From the NCBI RefSeq assembly GCF_003999975.1, contig NZ_RJAC01000003.1, positions 186,001 through 250,000 on the forward strand: a stretch of 64,000 nucleotides of DNA. Direction: 5' to 3'. Below the pieces are notes generated by a model. It saw only the letters and a program-made list of their open reading frames with translations, did no database searches and was not told the origin of the DNA. Below are positions 16,495 through 25,333 of the stretch, in pieces. A program made the translations under genes and the position numbers. The first letter of the stretch is position 1; each line of letters opens with the position of its first letter. This DNA is from Actinoplanes solisilvae. Lineage in GTDB: Bacteria > Actinomycetota > Actinomycetes > Mycobacteriales > Micromonosporaceae.

Positions 16495-17013
16495 TTAAAG
16501 CGTGTTGTTGTTACCGCACCAGTCGACCCACTTGTGGGAGGTTCCCCGGTCGTGGACCGTCTCCCACAGGGGATCCAGCTCGAAGCCGGAGTCGTCATGC
16601 GCGTGGGTCCACGAGAAGACGTAGTCGTCCTCACGGAGGTTCCAGAAGTCGCCGTTGCCGATGCAGGCGTAGGCCCCGACGTGCCACGGATAGTCGTAGA
16701 TGTTGACGTCGTCCTGCGAGCCCGGGAAGCCGTTGTTCCACAGCTGGTCGACCTTGTCGTTCCACCCGGTCGGCCACTGCGTCGAATTTCCTGCGTAGGT
16801 CTGGTCGCTGCCCATGTCGTCGGAGTAGACGTAGAACAGGCCGTTGCGGTCGGCCATGGGCTTCACCCCCGCTCGCAGCGAGCCGGCGATGGTCCCGTCC
16901 GGCTTGCTCTGCTTCACGGCGGCGGGCGGCGCCGTCGGCTCGGGCGCGGCGTGGGCAACGCTGGGGGTGCCGACGATCGCGGCGGCGATCACGGCGGCGA
17001 GGAGTTTTCTCAT
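16495..17013 (-). CDS. Secreted protein of unknown function
   Basis: A 172-residue product with a Sec signal peptide (MRKLLAAVIAAAIVGTPSVA, cleavage likely after AHA). The mature part is rich in Trp, Asp, Asn and Tyr: GLFYVYSDDMGSDQTYAG, WPTGWNDKVDQLWNNGFPG, DVNIYDYPWHVGAYACIG, and two cysteines (YACIG and DWCGN) that could form a disulfide. I recognise no family; a small beta-rich inhibitor-like or binding protein is possible. ATG at 17013 follows AAAGGGAA; a longer in-frame start exists at 17046 but would precede the signal peptide with charged residues. It lies 29 nt after the lipoprotein gene, probably in one transcript. Confidence 0.8.
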   Translation of the reverse strand: MRKLLAAVIAAAIVGTPSVAHAAPEPTAPPAAVKQSKPDGTIAGSLRAGVKPMADRNGLFYVYSDDMGSDQTYAGNSTQWPTGWNDKVDQLWNNGFPGSQDDVNIYDYPWHVGAYACIGNGDFWNLREDDYVFSWTHAHDDSGFELDPLWETVHDRGTSHKWVDWCGNNNTL

Positions 17014-17042
17014 GGAGCGGTTCCCTTTCTTCGCCTGGTGTG

Positions 17043-17897
17043 TCATTGGGACACCAGGTGGTCAGATGACCGGGTGAGCACGTCACGCGCTCTCGGCAGG
17101 GCTGCTTGCCGAAGCCGTTCGGCGGTGTCGTACTCGGCCCGGTACTTCTTCTCGAGGGCCGACGCGTTGGCCGCGTCCAGTTGCCGGGCGACCGTCGACA
17201 GTTCGGACCGCGCCGCACATCTCGCCTCCGACATCGCGGCGGCCCGATCCCGGGCCTCAGCGTCGGCTCCCTCGTACTCGAGCTGCTGGATGCGGAAACT
17301 GAGCGGGGCCCCGGCGGCGAAGCCCTCGGCGCTCATGCACTCCTGCCAGCGCTTCCTCGCGGCGACGTAGCGCTCGTCCCGGCTGGTCTGCCCGACCCGC
17401 ATCTGGCCGAGAGCGTCCGTGATCCGGCTGACCCGGAACCATTCGCGCATGTCGCCGTACAGGTCCTGCCAGGCCCGCGCGGCGCAGCCCTGGTCGCTGT
17501 GGCCGACCGTTCCCCCGAACGGCAAATCGGCCTTCAGCCCCGAGGCCCGATCGCCGTGATAGGCCGCGAGCCACGCCTTTTGCTGTTCTTTCGGCAACCC
17601 GCCGTAGTAGCTCGCCGTCGAGGAGGCTTCCTGCTCGAGCTGCCGCCGTTCCGCCCGGCCGTATCCGTTCGCCCGCGCCCATTCCAGGTCGTCGACCACG
17701 TAGGGAAAGCGTTCGACGTCGGGTGCGGGCGTCCGCGGCCGGGGCTCGTACGTGAAGCCCTGTCTTGCCATGCAGTCGCGGACAAGAACTTCCTCGGCCC
17801 GATGGAGCACGTCGAGGGCCGGTTTGTCGGGGGCCGGCGTGCAACCGGATCCCATCAGGACGGCCACCAGAATGCCGACCCGCAGTGGCGCTCGCAT
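17043..17897 (-). CDS. Secreted lipoprotein of unknown function
   Basis: A 284-residue product with a lipoprotein signal: basic start, hydrophobic core, lipobox MGSGC with Cys at residue 19. The mature part has paired cysteine motifs (DCMARQGFTYEPRP and ECMSAEGFAAGA), each resembling the short 'CMxxxGF' units found in actinobacterial lipoproteins, and is otherwise helical and charged. GAGGAG lies 5 nt before ATG 17897. It is the first gene of a pair with the secreted protein at 16495 and is separated by 48 nt from the SARP-type regulator upstream, on the same strand. Function unknown; envelope location is inferred from the lipobox. Confidence 0.85.
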   Translation of the reverse strand: MRAPLRVGILVAVLMGSGCTPAPDKPALDVLHRAEEVLVRDCMARQGFTYEPRPRTPAPDVERFPYVVDDLEWARANGYGRAERRQLEQEASSTASYYGGLPKEQQKAWLAAYHGDRASGLKADLPFGGTVGHSDQGCAARAWQDLYGDMREWFRVSRITDALGQMRVGQTSRDERYVAARKRWQECMSAEGFAAGAPLSFRIQQLEYEGADAEARDRAAAMSEARCAARSELSTVARQLDAANASALEKKYRAEYDTAERLRQAALPRARDVLTRSSDHLVSQ

Positions 17898-17945
17898 CTC
17901 GTCTCCTCATCCCTCGGCCGGTGCCGGGGATGAGAGTTCCAAGGG

Positions 17946-20900
17946 CTACTCTCGCATCGCTCTTGTCAGGTCCTCGAGGAGCGAGCGCGTCAGGTCCTCG
18001 CCGATGCGGAACCCGCAACGTTCGTGTGCGGTGAGGGCGCGCCGAGCCGTCTCGATCGCCTCGTCCGTCCGGCCCTCCGCGGCCAGGATCCGGGCCTCGA
18101 CGGTGAGGCACAACGCCGCGAGGGCGGGCAGCGCCGAGGCCGCGACAGCACCCTGCGTCAGGTGTTCACGGGCCGCGTCGAGCCGGCCGACCGTGACATA
18201 GGTGTCCGCCAGCCCGATCCGCGCGGCCGCCTCGTACCGTCGGCTCACACCACCCGCGGCGAGGTGCAGCGCTCGCGTGTACTGCTCGACCGCCTCGCCG
18301 TGCTTTTTCGCACGAAGGGCGGCTGAGCCGAACTCCACGTGGGCGCCGGCCAGCAGATCCGTCGCGCCGATCGTGGTGGCCAGGGCGAACGCCGTGTCCG
18401 CGTGCAACCGCGCGGTGTCGTCCCGGCCCGCCGACGCGTAGACCCGGGCGAGCGTCAGATGTGCCGAGGTCTCCGGCCGGCGATAGACCACGCGTTTCGC
18501 CAGCACCAGACAGCGTTCGAGGGCCTCCGCCGCCTCGGCGAGCCGCCCCGCGTGCCAGTGAGCGCCGCCGAGGTCGAGCAGGCCGAAGAGCACACCCTCG
18601 GTGAGATCCAGCTCCTCCGCCGCCGCGATCGTCCGCAGGTAACAGTGGATCGCCTCATCGGTGCGGCCCACCAGCTCGTACGCGTTGCCGAGATTGCTGA
18701 TCGCATTGGCGTTGACGGCCAGCACGCCGGTGCGGCGCGACAGCTCGGCCGCCCGCGTGAGCACCTCCACGGCGTCCTGCGCGCGGCCCAGCTCGACATA
18801 GTCCTCGCCGAGCCCGATCAGCACGCGCGCCTCCTCCGCCTCGTCACCGAGGGCCCGGGCCAGCGCGGCCGCCTGCTCGGCGTAGTCGGCCGCCGGCTCG
18901 CGCTCGCCACAGACGGCGTGCCCGTCGGCGAGGAACCGCAGCATCCGCACTTCTTGTTCGCGGTCCTGGCTCGCCCGGGCCGCGCGCAAGCCGGCGGCGG
19001 CGACCCTCTTCAGCTCCTGCCCGTGCGACCCGAAGTAGAAGTAGCCGACCAGGACGGTGGCCAGGCGGATCGCTCCCGCGTCGACCGCCGCGATGAGGTT
19101 CTCGCGTTCCTGGTCGAGCCAGGACCAGGCCGTGTCCCGGTCGGAGAACTTAGTCGCGTGCGCCACGTCCGGCACGTCCTCGTCGGTTCCGCCCGACAGC
19201 GCCGGATTGATCTGCCCGGCCGCGTTCGTGGAACTGGCGACGTAGAAGTCGAGCAGCCGTCCGAGCCGCGCCGTCTCGGGCTCGGCGAGCTCCGCCGCGT
19301 ACAGCTTGATCAGGTCGTGCTGCTGATAGCGCCCGGGCCGATATTGACGTACGAGGTGCGCCGTATCGAGGCGGTGCAGGAGCCGCTCGGCGTCGGCGGG
19401 ATCGCATCCGGCCAGCGCGGCGGCGGCCGACACGTCCACATCCTGGCCCGGCACCAGCCCGAGCAGCCGGAACAGGTGCCGCTCGGCGTCGGCCAGGGTG
19501 ACATAAGACAGATCAAAGGCCGCGCGTACGCCGACACGCCGGTCTCCCGGCACCGCGAGCCGGGCGAGGCGACGGCCGGCGTCGCGCAGACTGTCCAGGT
19601 AGGGCTCGACGCCGGAGCCGCGGGCGGCGATGTCGGCACCGGCGATGCGCAGCGCGAGGGGAAGCCGTCCGCACAGCTCGACGAGCTCGGCGACGGCCCC
19701 GGGCTCCCGTTCGCCGATGATCTCGGTCATCAGGGACGACGCCTCGTCGACGTCGAGGACGTCGAGGGTCAGGCACAGCGCGCCGAACCGTACGGCCAGC
19801 CCGATCAGGTCTTCCCGGCTCGTGACCAGCACGGCGCAGCCGGGGCCGCCGGGCAGCAGCGGCAACACGTGCTCGACGTCGGCCGCGTCGTCCAGGACGA
19901 GCAGCACGCGCCGTCCGGCCAGGCGGCTGCGCAGCGCGGCCGATCTTGCTGCCGGGCTGGGCGGCACCTGCGCGTCGCCCAGCCCGGAGGCCAGCAGCAG
20001 CTCACCGAGCACCCCGCCGACGTCTTTCGGGGCCGAGCCGCCGCCGAGCTGCACATACCACTGCCCGTCCGGGAAATGACCGGCGACCGCGTGGGCAACC
20101 CGTACGCCGAAAGCGGTCTTGCCGACGCCGGCGAGCCCGGTGAGCGCCACGATCGGCATGGTGCTGCCCGCGTCGGCCAGCCGGGCGATCACCCGCGCGG
20201 CCGGCTCGGTCCGGCCCACGAATCCGGGCAGGTCGAGCGGCAGTTGGCGGTGCACCGTCCACTCGGCCTCGACCGCCGGGTGCGCGGACGTGGTGGTGCC
20301 GAGCGACGGGTCGGACACCAGGATCGCCTCGTGCAGACGGCGTGCGGCCGGGCCCGGATCGATGCCGAGCTCGTCGGCCAGCATGCGGCTCAGACGCCGG
20401 TACGTGGTGAGGGCCTCGCTCTGCTGCCCGTCGCGGTAGAGGGCCAGCATCAACTGGGCCCAGAAGCCCTCGCGCAGCGGATGCTCGGCGGTGAGGGCGC
20501 GCAGCTCGGGCACCACCTGGGTGTGGCGGCCCGCCTCGAGGTCGGCGTCGACGCGACTCGACAGCGCGGCCAGGACCTCGTCGGTCAGGGGCGGCACGAG
20601 GTCGCGTTGCAGCACGTCGTGGCGGATGTCGGTGAGGATCGGCCCCCGCCGCAGGTCGAGTGCCGCCCGCAGCCGCCGCGCGGCCTCGCCCGCGCTTGCT
20701 GTTTTCGCCTCCGCGACCAGGGATCGGAACCGGTCCAGGTCCCGCTGGTCGGTGGTGAGCAGATAACCCTGTGGCCGGGTGACCAGGCCCCCGCCCACTT
20801 TCTTGCGCAAACGCCATACGTAGTTCTGCAACGTGGCCCGCGGGTTGTGCGGCGAGCCGTCCGGCCACAGCCACTCGATCAGCTCATCGACGCTGACGAC

Positions 20901-21026
20901 CTGGTTGGCGTGGATCAACAGCACCGCGAGAAGCAGGCGCTCCTGATCGGCGCCGATCGTGACTTCCTGACCGTCGCGTTCGACCACGAGCGGCCCGAGG
21001 AGCCCGAACCACGTCTGCTCGGTCAC
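17946..21026 (-). CDS. AfsR/SARP-type regulator with NB-ARC and TPR domains
   Basis: A 1026-residue STAND-type transcription regulator. Residues 1-95 are an OmpR-like winged helix (ATLQNYVWRLRKKVGGG), and residues about 98-243 are a bacterial transcriptional activation domain (LREGFWAQLMLALYRDGQQS). The NB-ARC ATPase follows, with P-loop GLAGVGKT at 297-304 and Walker B VLLVLDDAADVEHVL. From about residue 600 to the end are TPR-like helical repeats. GTG at 21026 is the only plausible start, with a weak ribosome site. Such proteins usually activate secondary metabolism or development when ATP binds; no biosynthetic cluster is visible nearby, so targets may be the adjoining lipoprotein/secreted pair or the divergent peptidase. 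Unknown ligand. Confidence 0.92.
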   Translation of the reverse strand: MTEQTWFGLLGPLVVERDGQEVTIGADQERLLLAVLLIHANQVVSVDELIEWLWPDGSPHNPRATLQNYVWRLRKKVGGGLVTRPQGYLLTTDQRDLDRFRSLVAEAKTASAGEAARRLRAALDLRRGPILTDIRHDVLQRDLVPPLTDEVLAALSSRVDADLEAGRHTQVVPELRALTAEHPLREGFWAQLMLALYRDGQQSEALTTYRRLSRMLADELGIDPGPAARRLHEAILVSDPSLGTTTSAHPAVEAEWTVHRQLPLDLPGFVGRTEPAARVIARLADAGSTMPIVALTGLAGVGKTAFGVRVAHAVAGHFPDGQWYVQLGGGSAPKDVGGVLGELLLASGLGDAQVPPSPAARSAALRSRLAGRRVLLVLDDAADVEHVLPLLPGGPGCAVLVTSREDLIGLAVRFGALCLTLDVLDVDEASSLMTEIIGEREPGAVAELVELCGRLPLALRIAGADIAARGSGVEPYLDSLRDAGRRLARLAVPGDRRVGVRAAFDLSYVTLADAERHLFRLLGLVPGQDVDVSAAAALAGCDPADAERLLHRLDTAHLVRQYRPGRYQQHDLIKLYAAELAEPETARLGRLLDFYVASSTNAAGQINPALSGGTDEDVPDVAHATKFSDRDTAWSWLDQERENLIAAVDAGAIRLATVLVGYFYFGSHGQELKRVAAAGLRAARASQDREQEVRMLRFLADGHAVCGEREPAADYAEQAAALARALGDEAEEARVLIGLGEDYVELGRAQDAVEVLTRAAELSRRTGVLAVNANAISNLGNAYELVGRTDEAIHCYLRTIAAAEELDLTEGVLFGLLDLGGAHWHAGRLAEAAEALERCLVLAKRVVYRRPETSAHLTLARVYASAGRDDTARLHADTAFALATTIGATDLLAGAHVEFGSAALRAKKHGEAVEQYTRALHLAAGGVSRRYEAAARIGLADTYVTVGRLDAAREHLTQGAVAASALPALAALCLTVEARILAAEGRTDEAIETARRALTAHERCGFRIGEDLTRSLLEDLTRAMRE

Positions 21027-21206
21027 CAGGCGCAGCCATACATCGACATATGTCGCATCTTACGGGTCACCGCAAAACGATTTCCCCGGACGCATTCCGG
21101 GACCGGCCGATCGGGCCATCCCCGGCTCCTTGAACGCACGTTAGATTCCGAGCGACGCGTCTCATGAGAATCACGGTGATCAATCGTCCAGGTATCAGGG
21201 GGAACC

Positions 21207-22679
21207 GTGCTCATCCATCGTCGAAAGGGAGCCGTCGGCGTCGCTGCCATAGTCGCGACGCTGGCCCTGGTCTTCGCTCAACCCACACCGGCGAGCGCCT
21301 CGTCGCTCGACGACGTCTTCGCCAAACTGCTGGTCAAGCAGGTGACCGGCGCGCACGCCAAGGAGCACCTCAACGCCCTGCAAGCGATCGCCAACAAGAA
21401 CGGCGGCAACCGCGCCGCCGGCACGTCCGGCTACCGGGCCTCGCGCGACTACGTCGCCAACAAGCTGCGGAAAGCCGGCTACAAGGTCACCCTCGACCCG
21501 ATCAACTTCATTCAGAACTGGACCGAGAACAGCCCGCCCACGCTGACCCAGACCGCGCCGACCAGCAAGGTCTACATTCCCAACGAAGACTTCTTCACCT
21601 TCCAGCCCTCACCCGCCGGCGACGTGACAGCGCAGGTGCAGGCGGTCGACCTGACCCTGCCGCCGACCCCGGCGCCGACCTCGACCAGCGGATGCGAAAC
21701 CGCCGACTTCAACGGTTTCGTCGCCGGCCGGATCGCTCTCATTCAGCGCGGCACATGCGCCTTCGCCACCAAGATTCGTAACGCCGGATTCGCCGGCGCC
21801 TCCGGGATCATCGTTTTCAACGAAGGCCAACCCGGACGCACCGACGCATTCGCGCTCGACATCGGAGAATGGCGCGCCGGCATCCCGATGGTCTTCGCCG
21901 ACTTCGCCGTCGGCAACGAACTCGCCGCCAATCCGGGCACCACCGTCCGGCTCAAGGTCGACGCCACCCTGACCCTCGGCACCGACCACAACGTGATCGC
22001 CGAGACGCGCCTGGGCAACCCGCGCAACGTCGTCATGGTCGGCGCCCACCTCGACAGCGTGCCCGCCGGTCCCGGCATCAACGACAACGGCTCCGGCACC
22101 GCCGCGATCCTCGAGACCGCCCTGCAGATGAAACACTTCCCGGTACGCAACAAGGTCCGGTTCGCGTTCTGGGCCGCCGAGGAGATCGGCCTGCTCGGCT
22201 CCGACCAGTACGTCGAAGGCCTGTCCGCCGCCGAACGCGACCGGATCAAGCTCTACCTCAACTTCGACATGATCGCCTCACCCAACTACGCGTACAAGCT
22301 CTATGACGGCGACGACTCCGACGCTGTCGGCTCCCCGGCCGGGCCGCCCGGCTCCGCGCAGATTGAACAGCAGCTCGCGGCCTTCTTCGCCCGCCGCGGC
22401 CTGGCCACCGTCGGCACCGACTTCGACGGCCGCTCCGACTACGGCCCGTTCATCGCGGTCGGCATACCCGCAGGCGGCATCTTCACCGGCGCTGAAGGCA
22501 TCAAGACGCCGGAGGAACAGGCCCTGTTCGGCGGCACCGCCGGCGTCGCCTACGACATCTGCTACCACCTGGCCTGCGACACCATCAGCAACCCGAACCT
22601 GACGGCGCTGGACGTCAACGCCGACGCCATCGCCGACTCGGTGGCTCGATTCGCCTTCAACACCAGCGCCATTCCGTAA
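21207..22679 (+). CDS. Secreted M28-family zinc aminopeptidase with PA domain
   Basis: A 490-residue secreted metallopeptidase. A signal peptide of about 31 residues (GAVGVAAIVATLALVFA, cleavage near ASA) precedes a helical segment, an inserted protease-associated domain (about 130-240, GRIALIQRGTCAFATKIRNA), and the M28 catalytic core. Zinc ligands and catalytic residues are recognisable: H in GAHLDSVP, D in NDNGSGTA, the EE pair in WAAEEIGLLGS, D in LNFDMIAS, and H in CYHLACDT, as in Streptomyces griseus aminopeptidase. GTG at 21207 follows CAGGGGGAACC. It is divergent from the SARP-type regulator across 180 bp and ends in a clean terminator. It likely releases N-terminal amino acids outside the cell. 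Confidence 0.94.
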   Translation: MLIHRRKGAVGVAAIVATLALVFAQPTPASASSLDDVFAKLLVKQVTGAHAKEHLNALQAIANKNGGNRAAGTSGYRASRDYVANKLRKAGYKVTLDPINFIQNWTENSPPTLTQTAPTSKVYIPNEDFFTFQPSPAGDVTAQVQAVDLTLPPTPAPTSTSGCETADFNGFVAGRIALIQRGTCAFATKIRNAGFAGASGIIVFNEGQPGRTDAFALDIGEWRAGIPMVFADFAVGNELAANPGTTVRLKVDATLTLGTDHNVIAETRLGNPRNVVMVGAHLDSVPAGPGINDNGSGTAAILETALQMKHFPVRNKVRFAFWAAEEIGLLGSDQYVEGLSAAERDRIKLYLNFDMIASPNYAYKLYDGDDSDAVGSPAGPPGSAQIEQQLAAFFARRGLATVGTDFDGRSDYGPFIAVGIPAGGIFTGAEGIKTPEEQALFGGTAGVAYDICYHLACDTISNPNLTALDVNADAIADSVARFAFNTSAIP

Positions 22680-22690
22680 CCATGGCCACG

Positions 22691-22722
22691 GAAGCCGCCC
22701 GGCGTCGAGTCCGGGCGGCTTC
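22691..22722 (+). terminator. Terminator of the M28 peptidase gene
   Basis: GAAGCCGCCCGG (22691-22702), 8-nt loop, CCGGGCGGCTTC (22711-22722): a perfect 12-bp stem 11 nt after the stop codon. Confidence 0.88.
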
Positions 22723-22819
22723 CCCAGCGTGGTGAAAAATCCGCGATCGGCCGGCAGTGCAACCTTCCGGTGATGGGCTGAACCTCGTTCCATCGGCCCC
22801 GATTCGACGGAGTTTCGCC

Positions 22820-23458
22820 GTGACTTACCAGCCACCGCAGTACGGGACTCAGCCCACTTCAGGCGCGTCGCACGGCGCCCCGCCTCCCGGTTACGCGCCG
22901 ATCCCGCCGCCGAAGAAGAAGCGCAAGTGGCCGTGGATCGTCGGCGGCATCGTCCTGCTCGGCATCGTCGGCTGCATCGGCGTCTTCACCCTGTTCGTCG
23001 GAGGGGCGGCGAAGGTCGCCACCGACCTCGACAACAACAACAAGGGCAAGAACGCCGTCGCCGGTGAGATGAACTCGCCGGCCACCGACGGCAAGTTCGA
23101 ATTCACCGTGACCAGCATGAAGTGCGGCGCGAAACAGGTCGGCAGCGACCTCCTGAACGCGAAGGCGCAGGGCCAGTTCTGTCAGGTGAGTGTGACGGTG
23201 AAGAACATCGCCGATTCGGCCGAGACGTTCGACGGGTCCTCACAGAAGGCCTACGACGCGAGCGAGGTCGAATACTCGTACGACGGGACCGCGAGCCTCT
23301 ACGTCAACGACCAGAACCAGACCTTCCTCGAGCAGATCAACCCGGGCAACCAGGTCAAGGGCGTCCTGGTGTACGACGTGCCCGCCGGCACGAAACTGAC
23401 CTCGATCGTGCTGCACGAGAGCGCGTTCACCGAAGGCGTCCGCATCCCGCTGAAGTAG
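22820..23458 (+). CDS. Membrane-anchored DUF4352-type extracellular protein
   Basis: A 212-residue protein: a Pro/Tyr/Gln-rich cytoplasmic N-terminus (MTYQPPQYGTQPTSGASHG), a basic KKKRKW stretch, one transmembrane helix (WIVGGIVLLGIVGCIGVFTL), then an extracellular beta-rich domain typical of DUF4352 (DGKFEFTVTSMKCG, QFCQVSVTVKNIADSAETF, INPGNQVKGVLVYDVPAGTK). GTG at 22820 is preceded by GGAG by 7 nt; a longer frame lacks a ribosome site and breaks the usual N-terminal pattern. It converges on the PASTA gene with only 10 nt between stops. Function unknown; such proteins are common in actinomycete envelopes. Confidence 0.87.
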   Translation: MTYQPPQYGTQPTSGASHGAPPPGYAPIPPPKKKRKWPWIVGGIVLLGIVGCIGVFTLFVGGAAKVATDLDNNNKGKNAVAGEMNSPATDGKFEFTVTSMKCGAKQVGSDLLNAKAQGQFCQVSVTVKNIADSAETFDGSSQKAYDASEVEYSYDGTASLYVNDQNQTFLEQINPGNQVKGVLVYDVPAGTKLTSIVLHESAFTEGVRIPLK

Positions 23459-23468
23459 CCCCGCCGGA

Positions 23469-24020
23469 TCAGTCGTCGCTGTACTTCTTCACCGTCGCGG
23501 TGATAGGTGTGCCCGTCGCGACCTTCGAGCCGGCCTTCAGATCCTGCGAGAGAACCACCCAGTTCGCGTCGAGCACCGGCAGGCGATTGGCCCCGGTGGC
23601 GTCGGTGGCCGGCGCGACGACGAGGCCCGCCGAGCGCCACAGATCCTGCGCGGACTGGTAGTTCATTCCCACACCGTCGGGCACTTCGATCGTGGACGCG
23701 GCCTGGGTCGTCGTCTCCGCTGCGGGCTCGGTCTGCTTGACCGGCTCGGCGGCGACGGCCGTCGGGGTGGGTGCCGTCGTCGCCGGGGTGGTCGGTTGAG
23801 CCGGGGCCTGCGCCGCTGCGGCACCCGGCGCGTAGCCCTCGGCGAAGCTCTCCTTGTCGCCGTCACTGGACACCGCCGCGATGATGGTGCCGCCAAGACA
23901 CAACGCGACGACCACTGCGACCCCACCAAGAACGTACGGCAGCTTGTTGCGCTTCTTCGGCGCGGGGCTCGGCCATGCCGGCTGAGGCTGCTGCGGCTGG
24001 TGAGGCGGAGGGTAGGACAC
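23469..24020 (-). CDS. Membrane-anchored PASTA-domain protein
   Basis: A 183-residue protein. A Pro/Gln-rich N-terminus (MSYPPPHQPQQPQPAWPSP) and basic KKRNK precede one transmembrane helix (VLGGVAVVVALCLGGTIIAA). An Ala/Thr/Pro linker (about 60-110) is followed by a single PASTA domain (VPDGVGMNYQSAQDLWRSAG to VATGTPITATVKKY). PASTA domains bind peptidoglycan or beta-lactam-like ligands in kinases and penicillin-binding proteins; here no kinase domain is attached. GTG at 24020 follows AGGAG by about 8 nt. It lies 92 nt after jetD on the same strand, with no hairpin in between, so low read-through from the Wadjet operon is possible. Confidence 0.85.
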   Translation of the reverse strand: MSYPPPHQPQQPQPAWPSPAPKKRNKLPYVLGGVAVVVALCLGGTIIAAVSSDGDKESFAEGYAPGAAAAQAPAQPTTPATTAPTPTAVAAEPVKQTEPAAETTTQAASTIEVPDGVGMNYQSAQDLWRSAGLVVAPATDATGANRLPVLDANWVVLSQDLKAGSKVATGTPITATVKKYSDD

Positions 24021-24112
24021 GCTGCACTCCTCAGGATTCGTCTTAGCTGCTCCGGTCCTCCTCCGAATCGGCCGTCAATGGAATCGGTTGAGGAATCGCG
24101 GCGGGTGGCCCC

Positions 24113-25333
24113 TCAGCGAGGTCGACGCAGGTCGTTGAGGAGGCTTTCGATCAGGGCCTCCTCGTGGATGGCGATTCCGAGTGAGGACATGGATTCGGTC
24201 AAGGCCGGGTCCCACGACGCAGCCGTCGGACGCCCCGTCAGGTTCTGGCGCGGCGTGCCGCGCGATGCTGCCTGCTCGACGGCCGAGCGGTAGTCGGAGG
24301 AGCTGAACTGCCAAGGGCGGGTGGGATAGCGGGCGAAGACGCGGTTGGCGATGCCGACGCCGGGCCAGTCGAAGTCGCCGTGGTAGGCGAGTTCAACCTG
24401 TTCGGTGGCGGTGATCGCGTCGAGGAGGGCCAGGGTCACCGTGGTCGGGTTGCCCATCGTGCAGACGATCGGTGCTTCGATTTCGTTGTCCACGGCGGCT
24501 TCGAGGACGCGGGGGTTCTCGCATACGAACACGGTCCCGGACGAAAGGCTCATCGGCGCGAGCCGGCGGACCTCTCGTAGCGTCAGATGAGTCTCCCAGC
24601 CGCGGTCGGTCCGTTCGCACAGCCAGGGAACGTCGCGCGGGCGGAGCCCGTACGTGAGAACTGTGGTGGCCACGGTGTCGCCGGCGACGCCCGCTGCGTC
24701 CCACAGGGCCCGCCGTTCAGCGGCGCCGCCGGGGAGGTCCGCGCTGCCGGTCAGGGCGAGCGCCAAGCCGCGCGTCACCAGGCGGTTCAAGGTCGTGTCG
24801 TCGTCCAGGCCGTGGGCGCTGCCGGTGACGGCCTGGGCGAGTTCGCCCCGGGACCAGGTGCGGGCGTGGGGGCCCACGGTCAAGCTGAGCACGGTAGCGG
24901 CCTGCCGCACGTAGGCAGTGGGTAGACGGGCCGGAAGCCAGGCGGAGATCCAGGCGTATCCGTCCAGGCCGGCGTCGCGTACGGCGGCTTGGGCCTCTTC
25001 TTGGAGCAAAGCGCGGCGTTCGCGCTCGGCTGCGGCGTCGGCGCGCCGGTCCGGGATCGGGCCGATGACGGCTTCGACCACGCCGAGCAGGCCGGTTCCC
25101 GCCGCGGTCGCCCGCAGCCGCCGATCCAGCTGGGACAGATCGACGGTGGGGGAGTCGCCGACGACGCGGGCGAGGAGCTGGCCGAGGGCGTCGCGTTGGG
25201 CGAGGTCGAGGCCGGTCAGCGTGAGCCGCCCGGTGGCGACGCGGCCGTTGCCGGACAGGCGGCGGTGAGCGGCGGCCCAGAGCACGCGTAGCGCGGGGGA
25301 TTGAAGATAGGAGAGGGCGCTGCTCGGGATCAT
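24113..25333 (-). CDS. jetD: Wadjet type II nuclease subunit JetD (TIGR02679/DUF2399 family)
   Basis: A 406-residue toprim-type nuclease subunit of the Wadjet anti-plasmid system, which cleaves DNA after the SMC complex has sensed a small circle. The C-terminal DUF2399 region shows the toprim acidic residues: E272 in VFVCENPRVLEAA and D320/D322 in YHGDFDWPG. The N-terminal half is a helical/winged-helix arm (about 1-250). ATG at 25333 overlaps the jetC stop as ATGA, so translation is coupled. A longer open frame exists upstream but runs inside jetC. Gene order jetA-B-C-D is complete and on one strand. Role from the experimentally studied Wadjet family; assignment to type II from the TIGR02677-02680 gene set. 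Confidence 0.92.
   Translation of the reverse strand: MIPSSALSYLQSPALRVLWAAAHRRLSGNGRVATGRLTLTGLDLAQRDALGQLLARVVGDSPTVDLSQLDRRLRATAAGTGLLGVVEAVIGPIPDRRADAAAERERRALLQEEAQAAVRDAGLDGYAWISAWLPARLPTAYVRQAATVLSLTVGPHARTWSRGELAQAVTGSAHGLDDDTTLNRLVTRGLALALTGSADLPGGAAERRALWDAAGVAGDTVATTVLTYGLRPRDVPWLCERTDRGWETHLTLREVRRLAPMSLSSGTVFVCENPRVLEAAVDNEIEAPIVCTMGNPTTVTLALLDAITATEQVELAYHGDFDWPGVGIANRVFARYPTRPWQFSSSDYRSAVEQAASRGTPRQNLTGRPTAASWDPALTESMSSLGIAIHEEALIESLLNDLRRPR

Noticed and set aside
18339..21167. A 942-codon plus-strand frame opposite the SARP-type regulator
   Set aside because: Antisense shadow; the minus strand holds winged-helix, NB-ARC and TPR domains.
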